Positions 13,610 through 14,702 of a stretch of DNA of 14,702 bases are shown here, in pieces. The DNA is from Sulfurospirillum sp964441765 (lineage in GTDB: Bacteria; Campylobacterota; Campylobacteria; Campylobacterales; Sulfurospirillaceae). Location: the NCBI GenBank assembly GCA_964441765.1, contig CAYTVI010000049.1, positions 1 through 14,702 on the forward strand, read 5' to 3'. A model generated the notes under the pieces. It was not told where the DNA came from and did not search any database. It was given only the letters and a program-made list of their open reading frames with translations. Each line of letters begins with the position of its first letter. Position 1 is the stretch's first letter. The position numbers and the translations under genes are program-made.

Positions 13610-14702
13610 ACTTTTGGCGGTATTTTAATCCCAAAAGAGTCTATTACGTTTTTTATTTTTTACTGAGTGTGTATCTTATTTTGAAGAAAAAGGAGTGTTT
13701 CTTTATCTTCAAACCGCTTTCTCCAAAAGCACTCAACCACAGCATTATCACGCTAGGAGCTAGTTTTATCAAGCTGGCTCAAGTTTTAGCCACACGTGCT
13801 GATTTTTTTAGCGCCGAATATCTTGAAGAGCTCAAATCCTTACACGACAAACTTCCACCCATGTCACAAGAAGAGTTTGAGCGTGTTTATGCAGAGGCTT
13901 TTCATGGTGTAAACTTTGAACAGTTTAAGCAAGAGCCCATTGCTTCAGCATCCATCGGGCAAGTGCATGTGGCGTACGTTGAAGGTCAAAAACTAGCCGT
14001 CAAGCTTAGACGCTATGGTATAGAAAAGCAAGTCAGAGCCGATATTGCCATCATCTCTTTTTTTAACCGACTCTTTCGTCCGCTCTTTTCGCACTACACC
14101 AAAAACTCTATCGAAGCGGTCATTATCGAGTTTTCAAAGATGATTTTACAAGAAGTCAATATGACCACCGAGCTTCACAACCTTCAAAAATTCTCTTCCA
14201 TCTATCCCACATCGGGTATTAAATTTCCCATACCTTTGGTGGGGCTGTGCAGTGAGCATGCACTCGTGATGAGTTTTGAAGAGGGTTTTCGCTTTGATGA
14301 TAAAGAACAACTGCTCAAAGAAAACATTGACTTTAAAGAGATTATCGCAAAGCTCATCCATTTTTACACCGAGCAGATGTTGCTCAAAGGCTATTTTCAC
14401 GCAGACCCACATCCGGGAAATCTTTTGGTCAATGCCAAAGGAGAGCTGATATTACTTGATTTTGGTATGGTCAAAACCATCCCCAATCAAACACGTATTG
14501 CCATTATTGAGCTCATTAAAGCCGCCAATGAAAGAGATTATGAGCTCTACATCAGTGCCTCAAAGCGTTTAGGTACAATAGCCTATGAAGCACCTGTGGC
14601 AGAACTATCACTTTTGAGTGAGCGCATGTTTGACATCTTTGGCAATGAAAACCTAAGCTCAGAAAATATGCAAAAACTCGCCTTTGAAGTTTTGAACTCC
14701 AC
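13594..14702 (+). CDS. ubiB: UbiB/AarF (ABC1) family atypical kinase, 3' end outside window
   Basis: Partial protein, 369 residues to the window edge. UbiB/COQ8-family proteins are atypical protein-kinase-like ATPases linked to quinone biosynthesis or lipid handling at the inner membrane. Numbering from 13594: a hydrophobic segment (about 16-30), the KxGQ-type motif as GASFIKLAQ (K60), the A-rich loop PIASASIGQVH (115-125), the ATP-binding Lys in LAVK (K137), catalytic HADPHPGN (269-276) and the Mg-binding DFG (D289). KxGQ reads KLAQ here. No ATG lies in frame between the upstream stop (13582-13584) and 13862, which is inside the kinase core. GTG at 13669 and TTG at 13681 lack good ribosome sites and give an unusually short N-terminus. 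ATC at 13594 has GAGGAG 5 bp upstream and gives the best N-terminus, so the start is placed there provisionally. Confidence 0.85.
   Translation, partial: MKTLLNFWRYFNPKRVYYVFYFLLSVYLILKKKECFFIFKPLSPKALNHSIITLGASFIKLAQVLATRADFFSAEYLEELKSLHDKLPPMSQEEFERVYAEAFHGVNFEQFKQEPIASASIGQVHVAYVEGQKLAVKLRRYGIEKQVRADIAIISFFNRLFRPLFSHYTKNSIEAVIIEFSKMILQEVNMTTELHNLQKFSSIYPTSGIKFPIPLVGLCSEHALVMSFEEGFRFDDKEQLLKENIDFKEIIAKLIHFYTEQMLLKGYFHADPHPGNLLVNAKGELILLDFGMVKTIPNQTRIAIIELIKAANERDYELYISASKRLGTIAYEAPVAELSLLSERMFDIFGNENLSSENMQKLAFEVLNS
13611..13637 (+). other. CTTTTGG/CCAAAAG hairpin just after the small gene
   Basis: CTTTTGG (13611-13617) and CCAAAAG (13631-13637) are perfect inverted repeats with a 13-nt loop, immediately after the TAA of the coiled-coil gene. 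T-runs follow only from 13650. It lies inside the open frame of ubiB, so it may simply be coding sequence, or it could attenuate transcription into ubiB. Confidence 0.35.

Noticed and set aside
14146..14412. 88-codon antisense frame in ubiB
   Set aside because: It lies opposite the conserved kinase core and has no supporting signals.
1..14702. Search for tRNA/rRNA genes, CRISPR arrays, insertion sequences, integrase sites and prophage genes
   Set aside because: Intergenic space is short and holds no cloverleaf, regularly spaced repeats, transposase or terminal inverted repeats; the region looks like ordinary chromosome.

Overview
The window looks like a piece of a Campylobacterota (epsilonproteobacterial) chromosome, most likely Sulfurospirillum or a close relative. 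The basis is the AT-rich sequence, the very dense same-strand gene packing with 4-20 bp overlaps, and the protein types: a 7TM-DISM histidine kinase, a dCache chemoreceptor, a LytS/LytTR pair, and a COG3937 coiled-coil protein beside a UbiB kinase. The genus is inferred from sequence character, not from any search. A run of exactly 100 Ns (2124-2223) shows that this is a draft assembly.

Layout. 1-187 is a regulatory region with an 11-bp dyad followed by a T-run. 188-4196 is a signalling operon: OmpR-type response regulator, 7TM-DISM sensor kinase (interrupted by the N-run) and a membrane GGDEF/PAS diguanylate cyclase. 4262-8287 is a tightly overlapping four-gene operon: CrtI/CrtISO-like FAD oxidoreductase, LytS-like kinase, LytTR response regulator and a DUF523-DUF1722 (TudS/YbgA-like) protein. 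It meets, only 2 bp away, a convergent dCache methyl-accepting chemotaxis protein (8290-10419, minus). 10510-11859 is a class I DNA photolyase, divergent from the chemoreceptor, followed by an SNF-family Na+ symporter (11903-13240). After a terminator, 13346-13609 encodes a small COG3937-type coiled-coil protein and 13594-14702 the start of a UbiB/AarF kinase that runs off the window.

How the genes fit together. There are two independent two-component systems. One sits with a c-di-GMP synthase. The other is embedded in an operon of redox enzymes of the kind often found with photolyase in light or photo-oxidative stress clusters. The promoters in front of the oxidoreductase/LytTR operon and the COG3937-ubiB operon share a long motif: two CCAAY half-sites 21 bp apart, just upstream of a -10 box. 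That spacing is what LytTR regulators use, so these two operons may be one regulon.

The strongest unexplained signal is the palindrome TTACATGTAA. It occurs eight times, always inside coding sequence, in six different genes, far above chance, and reads as Leu-His-Val or Leu-Thr-Cys-Lys. A second oddity is the missing start codon of ubiB: a single C at 13596 appears to have destroyed an ATGA stop/start overlap.
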